Below are positions 1 through 5,721 of a stretch of 7,238 nucleotides of DNA, piece after piece. Location: assembly GCF_938031315.1 (NCBI RefSeq), contig NZ_CALHHT010000099.1, positions 1 through 7,238 of the forward strand, written 5' to 3'. Each line of letters begins with the position of its first letter. Position 1 is the stretch's first letter. The position numbers were made by a program, and so were the translations under genes. The DNA is from an uncultured Campylobacter sp. GTDB lineage: Bacteria > Campylobacterota > Campylobacteria > Campylobacterales > Campylobacteraceae. The notes under the pieces are model-generated. The model was not told where the DNA came from. It worked only from the letters and a program-made list of their open reading frames with translations, and did no database searches.

Positions 1-6
1 TGGAAT

Positions 7-231
7 TTATCTCGCGCTAGAGCTTAGCTCCCGCTCCCTGATTTCGCTTACTAACCGCCCGCCGATCGCGTAGTCGTCAGTGGATATTTCGTCTATCGTC
101 ACGACCGTGGTTTTCTCGCCCCTGCCTAGCACGGCTACCAGGGCATCGGTTAGGTCTTTTACGAGCTTTGCTTTTTGTTCGCGACTTAAGCCGCCACGTT
201 CTTTGGTGATTTTGACGTTTATGTAGGGCAT
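7..231 (-). CDS. dmpI: 4-oxalocrotonate tautomerase family protein (DmpI-like)
   Basis: The 74-residue product belongs to the small tautomerase superfamily, which moves protons in keto-enol tautomerisation with the N-terminal proline as general base. The protein starts Met-Pro-Tyr-Ile-Asn-Val, so Pro2 becomes the catalytic Pro1 once Met is removed. The pattern after it (GGLSREQK, then VVTIDEI and YAIGG) matches the DmpI-type tautomerase of Helicobacter as I remember it. Family members are usually 60-75 residues and act as oligomers in the cytoplasm. The ATG is preceded by TAAGGAGA (236-243, complement), which fixes the start. The physiological substrate of the epsilonproteobacterial enzyme is not known, and no aromatic meta-cleavage genes are visible here, so 4-oxalocrotonate is a family name rather than a proven substrate. 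The gene is divergent from luxS. The serine- and arginine-rich tail (last about 8 residues) is variable in the family. Family call is secure; the symbol is by resemblance. Confidence 0.9.
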   Translation of the reverse strand: MPYINVKITKERGGLSREQKAKLVKDLTDALVAVLGRGEKTTVVTIDEISTDDYAIGGRLVSEIRERELSSSAR

Positions 232-254
232 TAATTCTCCTTAAAATAAACGCA

Positions 255-260
255 ATTGTA
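255..260 (-). promoter_or_regulatory. -10 box of the tautomerase gene
   Basis: On the minus strand the hexamer is TACAAT, one base from TATAAT. It lies 23 bases upstream of the tautomerase ATG, which would give a leader of about 16-18 bases containing the ribosome site. No recognisable -35 box is present, as is normal for Campylobacter housekeeping promoters. Assigned by eye. Confidence 0.5.
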
Positions 261-300
261 GCCAAAATTTCGTCTGTGCGCCTGAAAGTGCGAAATTTTA

Positions 301-309
301 TGTTAAAAT
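301..309 (+). promoter_or_regulatory. extended -10 box of luxS
   Basis: TGTTAAAAT fits an extended -10 element (TGn followed by TAAAAT at 304-309). It would start transcription near 316, giving a leader of about 22 bases that contains the AAGGAGA ribosome site at 327-333. The luxS and tautomerase promoters share a gap of 106 bases and face away from each other. No operator-like palindrome is evident between them. Confidence 0.5.
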
Positions 310-337
310 CGCCACGATCTGAATTTAAGGAGAAAAT

Positions 338-841
338 ATGCCATTGTTAGATAGTTTTAAGGTCGATCATACCCGCATGAATGCCCCTGGCGTGCGGCTC
401 GCAAAAAGCATGAGCACCAAAAGCGGCGATAAAATCAGCGTCTATGATCTGCGGTTTTGCCGCCCGAATTTAGAGATTATGAGCGAGCGCGGCACCCACA
501 CGCTGGAGCATCTTTTCGCGGGCTTCATGCGCGAGCATCTAAATAGCGCGGACGTCGAGATCATCGACATCTCGCCGATGGGATGCCGCACGGGCTTTTA
601 TATGAGCGTGATCGGCGCGCCTTGCGAGAGTGTTGTCGCGGCGGCGTGGAGCGCGAGTATGAAGGATATTTTGGGGGTGGGCTCTCAAGCGGATATCCCC
701 GAGCTGAATAAATTTCAATGCGGCACCTTCGCGATGCACTCGCTAGCAGAAGCTAAACAGATCGCGCAAAACGTGCTAAATAAAGGGATCGGCGTGATCA
801 AAAACGACGAGATCGCGCTGGATCTAAATTTGATCAAATAG
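338..841 (+). CDS. luxS: S-ribosylhomocysteine lyase LuxS (AI-2 synthesis)
   Basis: LuxS is a metal-dependent cytoplasmic enzyme that cleaves S-ribosylhomocysteine to homocysteine and 4,5-dihydroxypentane-2,3-dione, the precursor of autoinducer-2; it acts after Pfs in the activated methyl cycle. The 167-residue protein has the complete family signature: the metal-binding HTLEH motif with His54 and His58, the catalytic Glu57 within it, the catalytic cysteine in MGCRTGFY (Cys83), and the third metal ligand in FQCGTF (Cys128). Length is normal (about 150-175). The start at 338 is set by AAGGAGA at 327-333 and by the conserved N-terminal LLDSFKVDHT segment. No pfs or methionine gene is adjacent, so it appears monocistronic here. 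Some Campylobacter species lack luxS, so its presence helps narrow the taxon. Nothing suggests inactivation. The same frame stays open for 37 codons after the stop (see findings). Confidence 0.97.
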   Translation: MPLLDSFKVDHTRMNAPGVRLAKSMSTKSGDKISVYDLRFCRPNLEIMSERGTHTLEHLFAGFMREHLNSADVEIIDISPMGCRTGFYMSVIGAPCESVVAAAWSASMKDILGVGSQADIPELNKFQCGTFAMHSLAEAKQIAQNVLNKGIGVIKNDEIALDLNLIK

Positions 842-977
842 CGACGTCAATGTGTCAAGAGGCAAAACGGCGCAGTTTTTGAAGGTTTTGTCGGTAAAGC
901 TCAGATTTATCGGGAAGAATATAAGCTTGTAGTGCGCGACAAAAGCGTTATGTAGAATTCTTAAAAAAGGATAAAAT

Positions 978-1673
978 TTAGCGCTTCTTTAAAATATCGT
1001 CGTTTAAAAATCTCGCGCTGCTTTGTATCGTTTTGATAACGCGGTCTTTAGAATTTTGTATTTTGTCGGATGTGGGTCTGTGTGCGATCAAATTTACGCG
1101 CCCGATTTTCGCCGTGAAATAAAAAATCCCCAGTATCGTCGCGTTTAGAAACACTCCAAAATATATCCGTTCTAATCCCCATATCCCTATGCTGGCGGCA
1201 TGAATGGGCACAAAAATTATCGCGATTAAGACCGGATAATAATCCGAAATTTTATTTTTGGCAAGGATTACGGTCGTAACGATGGCGTATGCGATGAGCG
1301 TAAAAGGAGAGATAAGCAAGAGTGCAAAAAGCGCGTTTATGCGCTGATAATCTTCGTGCCCGATTAAGACGCAAAAGCTACAAAACGCGAGCGTTATGAG
1401 AAAAAATAAAGGCAAAATCCACCGCGTTTTCACGTCGCGCCCTTTAAGCAACGATAAAAAGAGCAGATGAGAACCCAGGGCAATACAATAATAATCAAAT
1501 ATAACCGACGAGCTTAAAAACGTGAGCGGTATGCCGAGTAGTGCACCCGGCCCGTCAAAATATATCCCACTAAACATGAGCCACGTGATAAAGAGTATAA
1601 AAGCATATTTAAGACCCGCATAAGTGGCGCAAACACAGATACTAACGAGGATAAATCGTATAAATTTGCTCAT
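978..1673 (-). CDS. multi-pass membrane protein of unknown function
   Basis: I do not recognise the family. From the ATG at 1673 the product is 231 residues with about six or seven hydrophobic segments: the N-terminal stretch beginning FIRFILVSICVC and running through FILFITWLMF (perhaps two helices), then segments around LLGIPLTFLSS, ILPLFFLITLAFCSFCVLIG, ALLLISPFTLIAYAIVTTVIL, YYPVLIAIIFVPIHAA and GVFLNATILGIFYF. A basic cytoplasmic-type tail of about 35 residues (IAHRPTSDKIQ..., ending LKKR) follows. The start is chosen because AAAAGG lies just upstream and an extended -10 box (TGC-TATAAT, 1698-1706) sits 25 bases upstream of it; an upstream in-frame ATG at 1730 would lie outside that transcript. 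Base composition is visibly more AT-rich than ydfG, nhaC or luxS, which may mean acquisition or relaxed selection. No transporter signature or catalytic motif is seen. The frame is intact, so it is probably expressed. Confidence 0.75.
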   Translation of the reverse strand: MSKFIRFILVSICVCATYAGLKYAFILFITWLMFSGIYFDGPGALLGIPLTFLSSSVIFDYYCIALGSHLLFLSLLKGRDVKTRWILPLFFLITLAFCSFCVLIGHEDYQRINALFALLLISPFTLIAYAIVTTVILAKNKISDYYPVLIAIIFVPIHAASIGIWGLERIYFGVFLNATILGIFYFTAKIGRVNLIAHRPTSDKIQNSKDRVIKTIQSSARFLNDDILKKR

Positions 1674-1697
1674 TTGCCTTTTCCCTAAATTTAAGTG

Positions 1698-1706
1698 ATT
1701 ATAGCA
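1698..1706 (-). promoter_or_regulatory. extended -10 box of the membrane-protein gene
   Basis: On the minus strand the sequence reads TGCTATAAT: a perfect TATAAT (1703 down to 1698) with the TGn extension. The expected start of transcription is near 1691, about 18 bases before the ATG at 1673. This is one of the two best promoter matches in the window and it decides the start of the gene. Confidence 0.65.
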
Positions 1707-1874
1707 AACCGCGACAAACGAACGGCGCAAAATTTTAAATTTAGCCGTGCGCTCGCCGAATCCACTGTCTATCGCGAGCTCGTGCGCGCTAGAAGCACGC
1801 CCAATGTCTTCGCATTATTTCATCCGCGCCCGCGCCGCAAGATAAAATTCATAAATTCTAAATCCGTTTTGCGT

Positions 1875-1880
1875 TATCAT
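1875..1880 (+). promoter_or_regulatory. possible -10 box of ydfG-nhaC
   Basis: TATCAT lies 36 bases upstream of the ydfG ATG. It is followed by an AT-rich leader and the ribosome site AAAGGGG (1905-1911). It is the best -10 candidate in the 243-base gap between the divergent genes, but it differs from consensus at one position and lacks a TGn extension. Weak call. Confidence 0.35.
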
Positions 1881-1916
1881 TGCGCTAAATTTAAAATTTT
1901 ACGCAAAGGGGATCAT

Positions 1917-2663
1917 ATGAAAAATACGGCATTCATCACGGGCGCTACGAGCGGCTTTGGAGAGGCGATCGCCAGGGCGCTTAGCGCGCAAGGCTATAAG
2001 ATCATAGCACTCGGGCGTCGCAAAGATCGGCTACAAAAGCTAGCCGGCGAGCTAGGCAATACGCACATTATCGCCGCGGACATTCGCGATAAAGCTGCGG
2101 TGTTTGATGCCGTAAGCGCACTGCCGCAAAATTTCAAAGACGTCGAGGTGCTCGTAAATAATGCAGGCCTTGCGCTCGGGCTTGAGGGGATCGCGCAGAC
2201 GCCCGTAGAGGATTTGGAGACGATGGTCGATACGAATATCAAAGGCGTGCTGTATTCGACCAAGGCGGTGCTGCCGCTGATGATCGCGCGCGGCAGCGGC
2301 TATATCTTCAATCTCGGCTCGACTGCAGGCGCATGGCCATATCCTGGTAGCCACGTTTACGGCGCGAGCAAGGCGTTTATCAAGCAGTTTAGCCGCAATA
2401 TCCGCAACGACCTGCGCGGCACCGGCATCCGCGTAACGGAGATCGCGCCGGGAATCTGTAAGAGTGAGTTTAGCGAGGTGCGCTTTAAAGGCGATCTAGC
2501 GCGCGCTGCGGCCGTGTATGAGGGGGTCGATGCGATCCTGCCCGAGGATATCGCGCAGATCGTGCTAAGCTGCCTAGCGATGCCGCACCGAGTCAATATC
2601 AACGTGATAGAGGCGATGGCGACGCAGCAGAGCTGGGCTGGGCTTTTTATCGAGAAGCATTAA
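1917..2663 (+). CDS. ydfG: NADP-dependent 3-hydroxy acid dehydrogenase (YdfG-like SDR)
   Basis: A classical short-chain dehydrogenase of 248 residues, the same length as E. coli YdfG. It has the Rossmann glycine motif TGATSGFG (8-15), an NADP-type GRR after the second strand (33-35), NNAG (81-84), Asn107, and the catalytic Ser135, Tyr148 and Lys152 (YGASK). Resemblance to E. coli YdfG is strong along its length, including LVNNAGLALG, LGSTAGAWPYPG, EFSEVRFKGD, HVNIN and a C-terminal QSWAGL. YdfG oxidises L-allo-threonine, L-serine and other 3-hydroxy acids with NADP, and reduces malonic semialdehyde. The ATG at 1917 is chosen over an in-frame ATG at 1695 because AAAGGGG precedes it and the protein then begins directly with the first Rossmann strand; the upstream 74 codons do not look like protein. 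nhaC follows after 16 bases, so the two are probably cotranscribed. Exact substrate is inferred from homology. Confidence 0.93.
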   Translation: MKNTAFITGATSGFGEAIARALSAQGYKIIALGRRKDRLQKLAGELGNTHIIAADIRDKAAVFDAVSALPQNFKDVEVLVNNAGLALGLEGIAQTPVEDLETMVDTNIKGVLYSTKAVLPLMIARGSGYIFNLGSTAGAWPYPGSHVYGASKAFIKQFSRNIRNDLRGTGIRVTEIAPGICKSEFSEVRFKGDLARAAAVYEGVDAILPEDIAQIVLSCLAMPHRVNINVIEAMATQQSWAGLFIEKH

Positions 2664-2679
2664 ATTTTAAGGCGAGAAA

Positions 2680-4374
2680 ATGAAAAAAATTCTATTACTA
2701 ATGTTTTTATCGGCTGCCGCGTTTGCGGTAGATGACGCGACCAGGCAGCATAATGCCGAGCTTTTCGGCATCTGGACGCTGGTGCCGCCCGTCGTGGCGA
2801 TCGCGCTTGCCTTTATCACCAAAGAGGTGATTTTATCGCTTTTCATCGGCGTTTTTAGCGGCACCTATATGCTAGCAGTCGTTAACGACAATCCTATATC
2901 CGCGCTTGTGGGCAGCTTTACCGATCTGGTCGCGCGCGTGGTGGGCTCGATGGCCAGCAAAGGCAACGCGGGCGTGCTTTTGCAGGTGCTTTGTATCGGC
3001 GGCGTGGTCGCGCTGATTAGCAGGACGGGCGGCACGAAAGCTGTGGCGCTTTGGATTAGCAAGCGCGCTAAAACTGGTATCTCGGCGCAAATTTCAACAT
3101 GGGTTATGGGCCTTTTCGTATTTTTCGACGACTACGCAAACGCACTGATCGTAGGCCCAGTCATGAGGCCGATCACCGATAAATTTAGAGTTAGCCGCGA
3201 AAAGCTCGCCTTTATCATCGACGCCACCGCCGCGCCGATTGCGGGTATCGCGCTAATTTCTACCTGGGTAGGCCTTGAGGTCTCTCTGATAAGAGCGGGA
3301 TATGATCAGATCGGCGTGCAAAACGTAAACGCCTTCTCGATCTTCGTGCAAACCATGCCGTATCGCTTCTACAATCTTTTCATGCTCGCTTTCGTGGTTT
3401 ACGTAGCGTTCATGCGCAGGGATTTCGGGCCGATGCTCTCTGCCGAAAGGCGCGCAGCGACCGGCGAAATTCATTCTAAAAATTCTAACATCGCCGAGCT
3501 AGAAGATAAAACGCTAGAGCCTAAAGAAGGCGTCAAGCCGCAGGCTTCAAACGCCGTTATCCCACTTATTGTCTTAATCTGCGGCGCGTTTGCGAGCTTT
3601 TATTTTAGCGGGCTAAGCAAGCTTGAGGGCGATGCTCTCGCAGCCGCAAAAGCCGCTCCGCTAAGCTTTACGACGCTTCAGGCGACGTTCGGCAACGCAA
3701 ACTCGTCGGTCGCGCTTTTTCAAGCGGCGCTTCTTGCTACGGTCGTGTCTATATTTATGAGCGTTTACCGTAAAATTTTTAACGTCAGAGAGGCGATCTC
3801 TACGTGGATCAAGGGGTGGAAGACGATGATCGTCACGATCGTGATCTTGCTGCTTGCCTGGTCGCTCAGCTCTGTCATCAAGGAGCTCGGCACGTCGCGC
3901 TATCTGGTCGATATGCTAAGCCAAAACACGCCTAAATTCTTGCTTCCGGTAGCGATTTTCGTGCTGGGCTCGTTCATTAGCTTTTCGACGGGCACGAGTT
4001 ACGGCACGATGGGAATTTTAATGCCGCTTGCCATACCTTTGGCAAACGCCGTGGGACTTCACTACGGGCTTTCGGGCGATGCGCTTCACGCCTATATGAT
4101 CGTAAATATCTCGGGCGTACTTACGGGCGCCATTTTCGGCGATCATTGCTCGCCGATTTCGGACACCACGATCCTTTCGTCGATGGGCGCGGGCTGCGAT
4201 CATATCGAGCACGTAAAGACGCAGATGCCTTACGCTCTATCCGTCGGCGCGGTCGCCGTAGTAGCGGGCTATCTTCCCGTAGCGCTAGGGCTTAGCGTCT
4301 GGATCGCGCTGCCGATGGGGCTTGTCGTTACGTGGGCTCTCGTGCGATTTGCAGGTAAAAAGATAGAGGAGTAG
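2680..4374 (+). CDS. nhaC: Na+/H+ antiporter, NhaC family
   Basis: A 564-residue polytopic inner-membrane protein of the NhaC family, expected to exchange sodium for protons and support pH and salt balance. Visible signatures are the early LVPPVVAIALAF..TKEV block (34-50), FFDDYAN (148-154), the DATAAPIAGIALISTWVG block (181-198), STGTSYGTMG (436-445) and GDHCSPISDTT (487-497), all typical of NhaC. There are about eleven or twelve hydrophobic segments and a charged, probably cytoplasmic loop around 255-290 (rich in E, K, R). The N-terminus is odd for a transporter: residues 1-16 resemble a cleavable signal peptide ending AFA before VDD, preceding the first family helix. The ribosome site is AAGGCGAG (2669-2676). 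The gene lies 16 bases after ydfG. The relatives of NhaC include transporters of other substrates, so sodium specificity is inferred; family membership is firm. Confidence 0.92.
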   Translation: MKKILLLMFLSAAAFAVDDATRQHNAELFGIWTLVPPVVAIALAFITKEVILSLFIGVFSGTYMLAVVNDNPISALVGSFTDLVARVVGSMASKGNAGVLLQVLCIGGVVALISRTGGTKAVALWISKRAKTGISAQISTWVMGLFVFFDDYANALIVGPVMRPITDKFRVSREKLAFIIDATAAPIAGIALISTWVGLEVSLIRAGYDQIGVQNVNAFSIFVQTMPYRFYNLFMLAFVVYVAFMRRDFGPMLSAERRAATGEIHSKNSNIAELEDKTLEPKEGVKPQASNAVIPLIVLICGAFASFYFSGLSKLEGDALAAAKAAPLSFTTLQATFGNANSSVALFQAALLATVVSIFMSVYRKIFNVREAISTWIKGWKTMIVTIVILLLAWSLSSVIKELGTSRYLVDMLSQNTPKFLLPVAIFVLGSFISFSTGTSYGTMGILMPLAIPLANAVGLHYGLSGDALHAYMIVNISGVLTGAIFGDHCSPISDTTILSSMGAGCDHIEHVKTQMPYALSVGAVAVVAGYLPVALGLSVWIALPMGLVVTWALVRFAGKKIEE

Positions 4375-4407
4375 CTCCCGCAAATTTTAAATTTGCTTTT
4401 AAATTTT

Positions 4408-4431
4408 GAATTCCGCAGCGATGCGGAATTC
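4408..4431 (+). terminator. perfect hairpin after nhaC
   Basis: A 10-base perfect inverted repeat (GAATTCCGCA and its complement) encloses the tetraloop GCGA, which is of the stable GNRA class. It begins 33 bases after the nhaC stop. It would fold strongly in RNA and is the natural candidate for the 3' end of the ydfG-nhaC transcript. No T-run follows (the next bases are TACTGGGCG), so it is not a canonical intrinsic terminator; it could instead protect the 3' end or belong to a dispersed repeat. Confidence 0.5.
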
Positions 4432-4470
4432 TACTGGGCGAAATTCTAATCTGCCTCGCGGAATTTCACT
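4425..4470 (+). repeat. copy of the AATTCTAA/TCTGC dispersed repeat
   Basis: GAAATTCTAATCTGC (4440-4454) closely resembles the unit heads in the array near 5500-5700 (for example GGAATTCTAACCTGC at 5676-5690). It is flanked on both sides by GCGGAATT (4423-4430 and 4458-4465). The gap 4375-4643 otherwise contains no reading frame I can support; it holds the hairpin at 4408-4431, a pair AAATTTCGT/ACGAAATTT (4475-4483 and 4504-4512), the palindrome at 4565-4576 and the lipoprotein promoter. Confidence 0.4.
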
Positions 4471-4564
4471 CCACAAATTTCGTCGCGCTAGTAAAATTTT
4501 AAAACGAAATTTCAAAAAGCGCGAGCAAATTTTAAAAACCGAATTTAATGAGCCATATTAAAAC

Positions 4565-4576
4565 GGCGCATGCGCC
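4565..4576 (+). promoter_or_regulatory. GGCGCATGCGCC palindrome upstream of the lipoprotein promoter
   Basis: A perfect 12-base palindrome lies 32 bases upstream of the predicted -10 box, so around -45 to -56 of the expected transcript start. It is GC-rich within very AT-rich DNA. The position would suit an activator or repressor site, but it could also be a chance or hairpin structure. No known binding motif is recognised. Confidence 0.25.
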
Positions 4577-4608
4577 TGCAATTCAAAATTTTTAAAGTAA
4601 ACGGATAG

Positions 4609-4614
4609 TAAAAT
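4609..4614 (+). promoter_or_regulatory. -10 box of the EexN-like lipoprotein gene
   Basis: TAAAAT preceded by TAG resembles the luxS -10 (TGTTAAAAT). It would start transcription near 4621, giving a 23-base leader with the ribosome site AAGGAGA at 4632-4638 and the ATG at 4644. An AT-rich run (4581-4600) takes the place of a -35 box. Confidence 0.45.
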
Positions 4615-4643
4615 ACCGATAAATTTCAAACAAGGAGAATGAA

Positions 4644-4900
4644 ATGAAAAATCCTAAGATGTTCCTCTGGGGGGGGTGTTAACTGCTTTATTAGTTGGTT
4701 GCGATAATACGGAGGTTAAATCTTTGGAATATTATGAGAACCATCCCGATGAGGCAGAAAAAGTTTTCAAGCAATGCGATTTTGATAAGTTAAAGGAGGG
4801 TAGCAACGCCTATAAAAACTGTAAAAATGCTAAAGAAGCTTATGAATTTAATGAAAGTAAAAAGTTCTTTTCTGGAACAAATCCGTATAAGACAAAATAA
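4644..4900 (+). CDS. EexN-like entry-exclusion lipoprotein, phase-variable, OFF as written
   Basis: The ATG at 4644, five bases after AAGGAGA, reads MKNPKMFLWGGC and stops at 4680-4682. An eight-G run (4669-4676) puts this start out of frame with a good frame that continues to 4900. With nine G, the product is 85 residues: basic n-region, hydrophobic core, lipobox LVGC with Cys20 as lipid anchor, and a 66-residue mature part. The mature part (LEYYENHPDEAEKVFKQC, then a second Cys in YKNCKNAKEA) resembles EexN-family lipoproteins, which in IncN-type plasmids block entry of related conjugative plasmids. Asp at +2 after the Cys would favour inner-membrane retention by the E. coli rule. G+C of 4681-4900 is about 32% by my count, well below flanking genes, which suggests transfer. 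No conjugation genes are in view. An internal GTG at 4676 is possible but lacks a ribosome site and the basic n-region. A sequencing error in the homopolymer is the main alternative to phase variation. Confidence 0.8.
4669..4676 (+). repeat. poly-G(8) tract, likely contingency locus
   Basis: Eight consecutive G lie inside codons 9-11 of the lipoprotein signal peptide. Eight G gives a 12-residue peptide, seven G gives a 19-residue peptide ending at a TAA, and nine (or six) G gives the full lipoprotein. Poly-G tracts of about this length are the classical slipped-strand phase-variation elements of Campylobacter. I saw no other G or C run of this length in the window. Confidence 0.8.
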
Positions 4901-5355
4901 TCCTGTGCGGCGCCGAATTTTGCGGTATAAATCTCGCTCGCGAAATGATACGGCGCGAAATCTTGCTTTACGGATTTTAGAATTTTAAAGCCTGCGAGCT
5001 TTTGGCTATCATAGAAAAAACTTGCGGACTTCGCGGTGCATTGAAATTTAATCATTTTAAAATTTACGCCACGCGGCTAGTCTAAATTTCACTCGGCGGC
5101 GGTTTGCGCGGCGTACTAAATTTAACCTCGCGCGCACTTTATCCGAGCCCTGGTTTAAATTTAAAATTTCAAATTTACTGCGATAATTCGCGCGGCGCGA
5201 GGAATTCCTTACATACAGCAATCTTGACTTACGCTATTAAATTCAAAGAAGCGAGGGCGCCTTTCTCGCGCTATGCTGCTTCAAGTCGTACGGCGGCGTT
5301 GTGCGTTAAATCTTAAATTTACGTGCCGGGCGGCGGAAGGCAGCATTTATCCCAT
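4901..5355. other. gap without a supported gene
   Basis: No reading frame here has a ribosome site or recognisable protein. A minus-strand frame beginning at ATG 5055 runs through 4901 and into the lipoprotein gene (71 codons), with fairly protein-like composition but no ribosome site. A plus-strand frame at 5104-5316 starts with TTG and looks random. The DNA holds several AAATTT/TTTAAA strings (for example 5155-5177) and a small palindrome TCGCGC-G-GCGCGA near 5188-5200. It may be decayed coding sequence. Confidence 0.4.
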
Positions 5356-5699
5356 AAAATTTTAACTTTCGCACACCGGACGACGGCTAGGTGCCATTGC
5401 TCACATGCTGTTGCGAAGCTGCTTCTAAATCGCCGAGTTAAATTTTAGCGCGCTGAGATTTTAGTCTATGCGGCGCGATTTACGAAACGACGAATTTAGC
5501 CCGCCGAAATTTTAGTCTGCATTACGACGCGCCGAAATTTTAATTTGCATTGCGATTTATAGCGCATCAAAATTTTAACTTGCGCAGAGCAATCCACCAC
5601 GTATCTAAATTTTAAGTCGCGTAGTGCGATCCGCGATGAACAGGAATTTTAATTTGACGTGATTTATGACGCACTGGAATTCTAACCTGCGCTACGGAT
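5356..5699 (+). repeat. degenerate tandem repeat array ending at murI
   Basis: About eight or nine imperfect units follow one another, each headed by AAATTTTA(A) or a variant and continuing roughly as TYTGC...GCGATTTA..GACGCAC. Heads are near 5357, 5440, 5457, 5507, 5535, 5570, 5607, 5644 and 5677. From 5507 onward the spacing is about 28, 35, 37, 37 and 33 bases. Example heads are GAAATTTTAGTCTGC (5506-5520), GAAATTTTAATTTGC (5534-5548) and GGAATTCTAACCTGC (5676-5690). Similarity covers the whole unit, including the tails (GATTTATGACGCAC at 5661-5674 and GATCTACGACGCAC at 5697-5710), so these are decayed tandem repeats and not unrelated AT strings. No gene is visible in this stretch. Function unknown. 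Confidence 0.6.
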
Positions 5700-5720
5700 C
5701 TACGACGCACGGGCGCGTAG
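5700..5720 (-). terminator. possible hairpin just after the murI stop
   Basis: CTACG-A-CGC, loop ACGG, GCG-CGTAG forms an eight-pair stem with one bulged A. It begins two bases beyond the murI stop. No T-run follows on the minus strand, so intrinsic termination is doubtful. It overlaps the tail of the last repeat unit. Confidence 0.3.
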
Positions 5721-5721
5721 C

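Noticed and set aside
1674..1730. Longer start for the minus-strand membrane protein at 1730
   Set aside because: It would lie upstream of the perfect extended -10 box at 1698-1706 and lacks a ribosome site.
1695..1916. N-terminal extension of the YdfG frame (74 more codons)
   Set aside because: Arginine-rich, random-looking sequence, no ribosome site; a good AAAGGGG site and the conserved Rossmann start place the gene start at 1917. The segment also contains the divergent promoter region.
4475..4524. Paired AAATTTCGT/ACGAAATTT and TCGCGCT/AGCGCGA arms as a structured RNA or pseudoknot
   Set aside because: The pairing pattern is possible but the arms are short and AAATTT words are everywhere in these gaps, so chance is likely.
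4676..4900. GTG 4676 as the true lipoprotein start
   Set aside because: The start would give MLTALLVGC with no basic n-region and no spaced ribosome site, while the upstream ATG with AAGGAGA gives a complete signal peptide after a one-base change in the G tract.
5104..5316. 70-codon plus-strand frame
   Set aside because: TTG start without ribosome site, random composition, AAATTT strings throughout.
5440..5720. CRISPR array
   Set aside because: Units are imperfect over their full length, with no identical repeats separated by unique spacers and no cas genes nearby.
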